Shown one piece after another: positions 6,996 to 7,988 of a stretch of DNA of 7,988 nucleotides (position 1 is its first letter; every line of letters begins with the position of its first letter). The stretch is from Tectiglobus sp963922535 (GTDB lineage: Bacteria > Pseudomonadota > Alphaproteobacteria > Rhizobiales > Hyphomicrobiaceae), in the NCBI GenBank assembly GCA_963922535.1, contig CAWUIN010000119.1:1-7988 (forward strand), given 5' to 3'. The position numbers were made by a program, and so were the translations under genes. A model generated the notes under the pieces. It made no database searches and was not told the DNA's origin. It saw nothing but the letters and a program-made list of their open reading frames with translations.

Positions 6996-7007
6996 GTGAA
7001 ATTTCAC
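6996..7007. promoter_or_regulatory. 12-bp perfect palindrome GTGAAATTTCAC
   Basis: An exact self-complementary dodecamer in an AT-rich intergenic stretch, of the size and symmetry that a dimeric regulator would bind. No recognisable promoter or adjacent start codon defines which gene it could control, so function is conjecture. Confidence 0.3.
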
Positions 7008-7168
7008 GCGCGCAACCAATTCATAATAAGATTTCTGTTTTAAGCATTTGTTGCTCTCAGCCTAATCATCGAGAAAGCCGCAAATATCGCCGCTTAGAGA
7101 AGAAACAGCCTGGCAAGCGCGAGTTTGGTATCATTATTGGTGTGCGGAGCGGCGTGGGGCCATACCGT

Positions 7169-7209
7169 AAAAAAAACCACGCCGGGGAGAGACAGCGTGG
7201 TTCTTTTTT
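7169..7209. terminator. strong bidirectional intrinsic terminator
   Basis: AACCACGC (7175-7182) pairs perfectly with GCGTGGTT (7195-7202) around a 12-base loop. On the plus side the stem is followed by C and six T (7204-7209); on the minus side eight A in the plus strand (7169-7176) provide a T-run. It can therefore end transcription from both directions. The likely client on the minus strand is the TPR gene, whose stop codon is about 330 bases away. The plus-strand client is not evident, which hints at an untranslated or lost transcript from the left. Confidence 0.85.
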
Positions 7210-7220
7210 GGTTAAATAGC

Positions 7221-7297
7221 ACCAAAGCCGGACGTCGTGGCGGCTCCTCGCACTGTCCATCCTGTATTGGACGCGCCGCCATGACGTCTGGTAAGGT
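7221..7297. repeat. long, stable inverted repeat (18-bp stem with inner stem)
   Basis: Positions 7227-7244 pair with 7275-7292: an uninterrupted 18-bp stem with 15 Watson-Crick and three G-U pairs, including GACGTC on both arms and TGGCGGC against GCCGCCA. Inside, GC (7250-7251) pairs with GC (7273-7274) and GTCCA (7255-7259) with TGGAC (7268-7272) around an 8-base loop. Outside, ACC (7221-7223) can pair with GGT (7295-7297). It lies 17 bases right of the terminator, in the 3' flank of the TPR gene. It could be a structured RNA, a dispersed palindromic element or a recombination site. Confidence 0.7.
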
Positions 7298-7541
7298 TAA
7301 GATAATCTTGACTGATAACCCTGGCACCCCAAAAATGAACGTTATCCAAGGTTTCCACAGGGGAAGAGGTAAACAATTACAGCGGGCTGACTTCATCGAA
7401 GAAAATGCTGGAGATCCAGGAAAATCCTCTTGAGCGTAAGAAATGATCCCAACATTTCTGTCACTATAGGCAATGAGAGCATTTGAGGCGCGGTGGCCTA
7501 ATTTTACAGCGGCGTTGGCACATCACTTGTATTATCAATGA

Positions 7542-7988
7542 CTATGGCTCTGCCTGTAAGCTTGCAATATAGGCATTGAAACTCTGAAGGTATCTGCGCC
7601 ACAATGTGTGCTGCGATTGAAGAGCAAGAGGTTCAACGATAGCTTTGCCTGCCTGGAACAAGCGCAGAGCTTCTTGCTTTTTCCCTAAAGCGATATGCAA
7701 TTGTCCAAGCTTGCCGTAACTCGCTGCTAAGTCAGCCTGCCATCCGGCGTTCCTGGGGTCAGCTTCCGCAAGGCGTTCTCTGATGGCCAGTGATGCTTGG
7801 AAACTGTCAAGCGCCTGAGGCAGGTTGCCTTGCGCCACGAGAACGTCGCCGATCTTCTCATAGGACACGGAGAGATCTCGCTGCCATCCGGCGTTCCTGG
7901 GGTCAGCTTCCGCAAGGCGTTCGAAGATCGCATGTGATGCTTGGAAACTGTCAAGCGCCTGAGGCAGGTTGCCTTGCGCCACGAGAAC
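7542..7988 (-). CDS. TPR-repeat protein, C-terminal part (5' end outside window)
   Basis: The last 148 codons of a tetratricopeptide-repeat protein; the frame is open to the window edge, where codons V-L-V continue the repeat, so the real start lies beyond 7988. Two nearly identical 48-residue units are visible, each with AQGNLPQALDSFQAS, then ERLAEADPRNAGWQ and a DL..SY.K.G helix, followed by a diverged unit (ALGKKQEALRLFQAGKAI) and a C-terminal tail ending ASLQAEP, as expected for an array's capping end. TPRs mediate protein-protein contacts. Arrays with this consensus (DP.N..WQ.DL, followed by GDVL.AQG) are common in alphaproteobacteria and are often joined to N-terminal TIR, caspase-like, CHAT or STAND NTPase domains, some of them in defence; whether that holds here cannot be seen. 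The terminator at 7169-7209 probably ends its transcript. Confidence 0.88.
   Translation of the reverse strand, partial: VLVAQGNLPQALDSFQASHAIFERLAEADPRNAGWQRDLSVSYEKIGDVLVAQGNLPQALDSFQASLAIRERLAEADPRNAGWQADLAASYGKLGQLHIALGKKQEALRLFQAGKAIVEPLALQSQHTLWRRYLQSFNAYIASLQAEP
7737..7988 (-). repeat. 144-bp tandem repeat within the TPR gene
   Basis: Positions 7737-7844 match 7881-7988 at a spacing of 144 bases. Over 108 aligned bases I count six mismatches, all within 7779-7790 versus 7923-7934. The near identity at DNA level, including third codon positions, points to recent duplication or gene conversion. More copies probably follow beyond the window edge. Confidence 0.9.

Larger units (their letters stand above)
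6749..7541. other. 793-base region without a supported gene
   Basis: Open frames here are short, overlap on both strands, lack ribosome sites and match no family I know. The frame over 7125-7433 (plus) would have to read through the strong terminator at 7169-7209. The left half (about 6785-7070) is visibly AT-rich, unlike the genes further left. The region holds paired stem-loops at 6865-6926, a 12-bp palindrome at 6996-7007, the terminator, a long inverted repeat at 7227-7292 and weaker repeats at 7314-7346 and 7439-7459. It may contain an untranslated RNA or decayed mobile DNA. Confidence 0.6.

Noticed and set aside
7094..7396. 100-codon minus-strand frame
   Set aside because: It would also run through the terminator and inverted repeat; no ribosome site or domain.
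7125..7433. 102-codon plus-strand frame beginning like a signal peptide
   Set aside because: It starts with TTG, crosses a strong intrinsic terminator and a long inverted repeat, and matches no known family; the 50-codon part from ATG 7281 has no ribosome site.
7440..7458. Hairpin GAAATG/CATTTC downstream of the TPR gene
   Set aside because: The stem is short and AT-rich with no T-run on either strand; the terminator at 7169-7209 is far better.
7737..7988. Regularly spaced repeats that might suggest a CRISPR array
   Set aside because: The repeats are long, almost contiguous and in frame, encoding TPR units; there are no unique spacers of CRISPR size.

Overview
The window looks like chromosomal DNA from an alphaproteobacterium of moderate GC. 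The Asd protein reads like those of Rhizobiales and Rhodospirillales (NPNCST active site, HIDVFMEDG and RIREDATVENGL segments), and the GMC oxidoreductase and DM13 protein fit the same class. I cannot place it to genus from sequence alone. No rRNA, tRNA, CRISPR array or transposase is visible.

Left part (1-4327, plus strand) holds ordinary genes: asd (aspartate-semialdehyde dehydrogenase), a GNAT acetyltransferase close behind it, a 543-residue GMC-family FAD oxidoreductase, and a small membrane-anchored DM13-domain protein. The last two are redox-related but have their own leaders, so a shared role is only a guess. A Pif1/RecD-like helicase (4435-5751, minus strand) faces this block, and three small hairpins lie between the convergent ends.

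Right part (about 5752-7988) is gene-poor and differs in character. It holds a possible 44-residue membrane peptide (6002-6136), four consecutive hairpins (6139-6348), an orphan ParB-like protein (6401-6748, minus), and 793 bases without a supported gene (6749-7541). That gap is AT-rich on its left half and contains two hairpins, a 12-bp palindrome, a strong bidirectional intrinsic terminator (7169-7209) and a very stable 18-bp-stem inverted repeat (7227-7292). The window ends inside a TPR-repeat gene (7542-7988, minus) whose 144-bp units are nearly identical; only its C-terminus is visible.

The right part looks like the edge of a variable or island region next to a conserved block. The most promising leads for something undescribed are the TPR gene, whose N-terminal domain is outside the window, the orphan ParB-like protein, and the densely structured non-coding DNA between them. 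No complete new system can be demonstrated from these bases.
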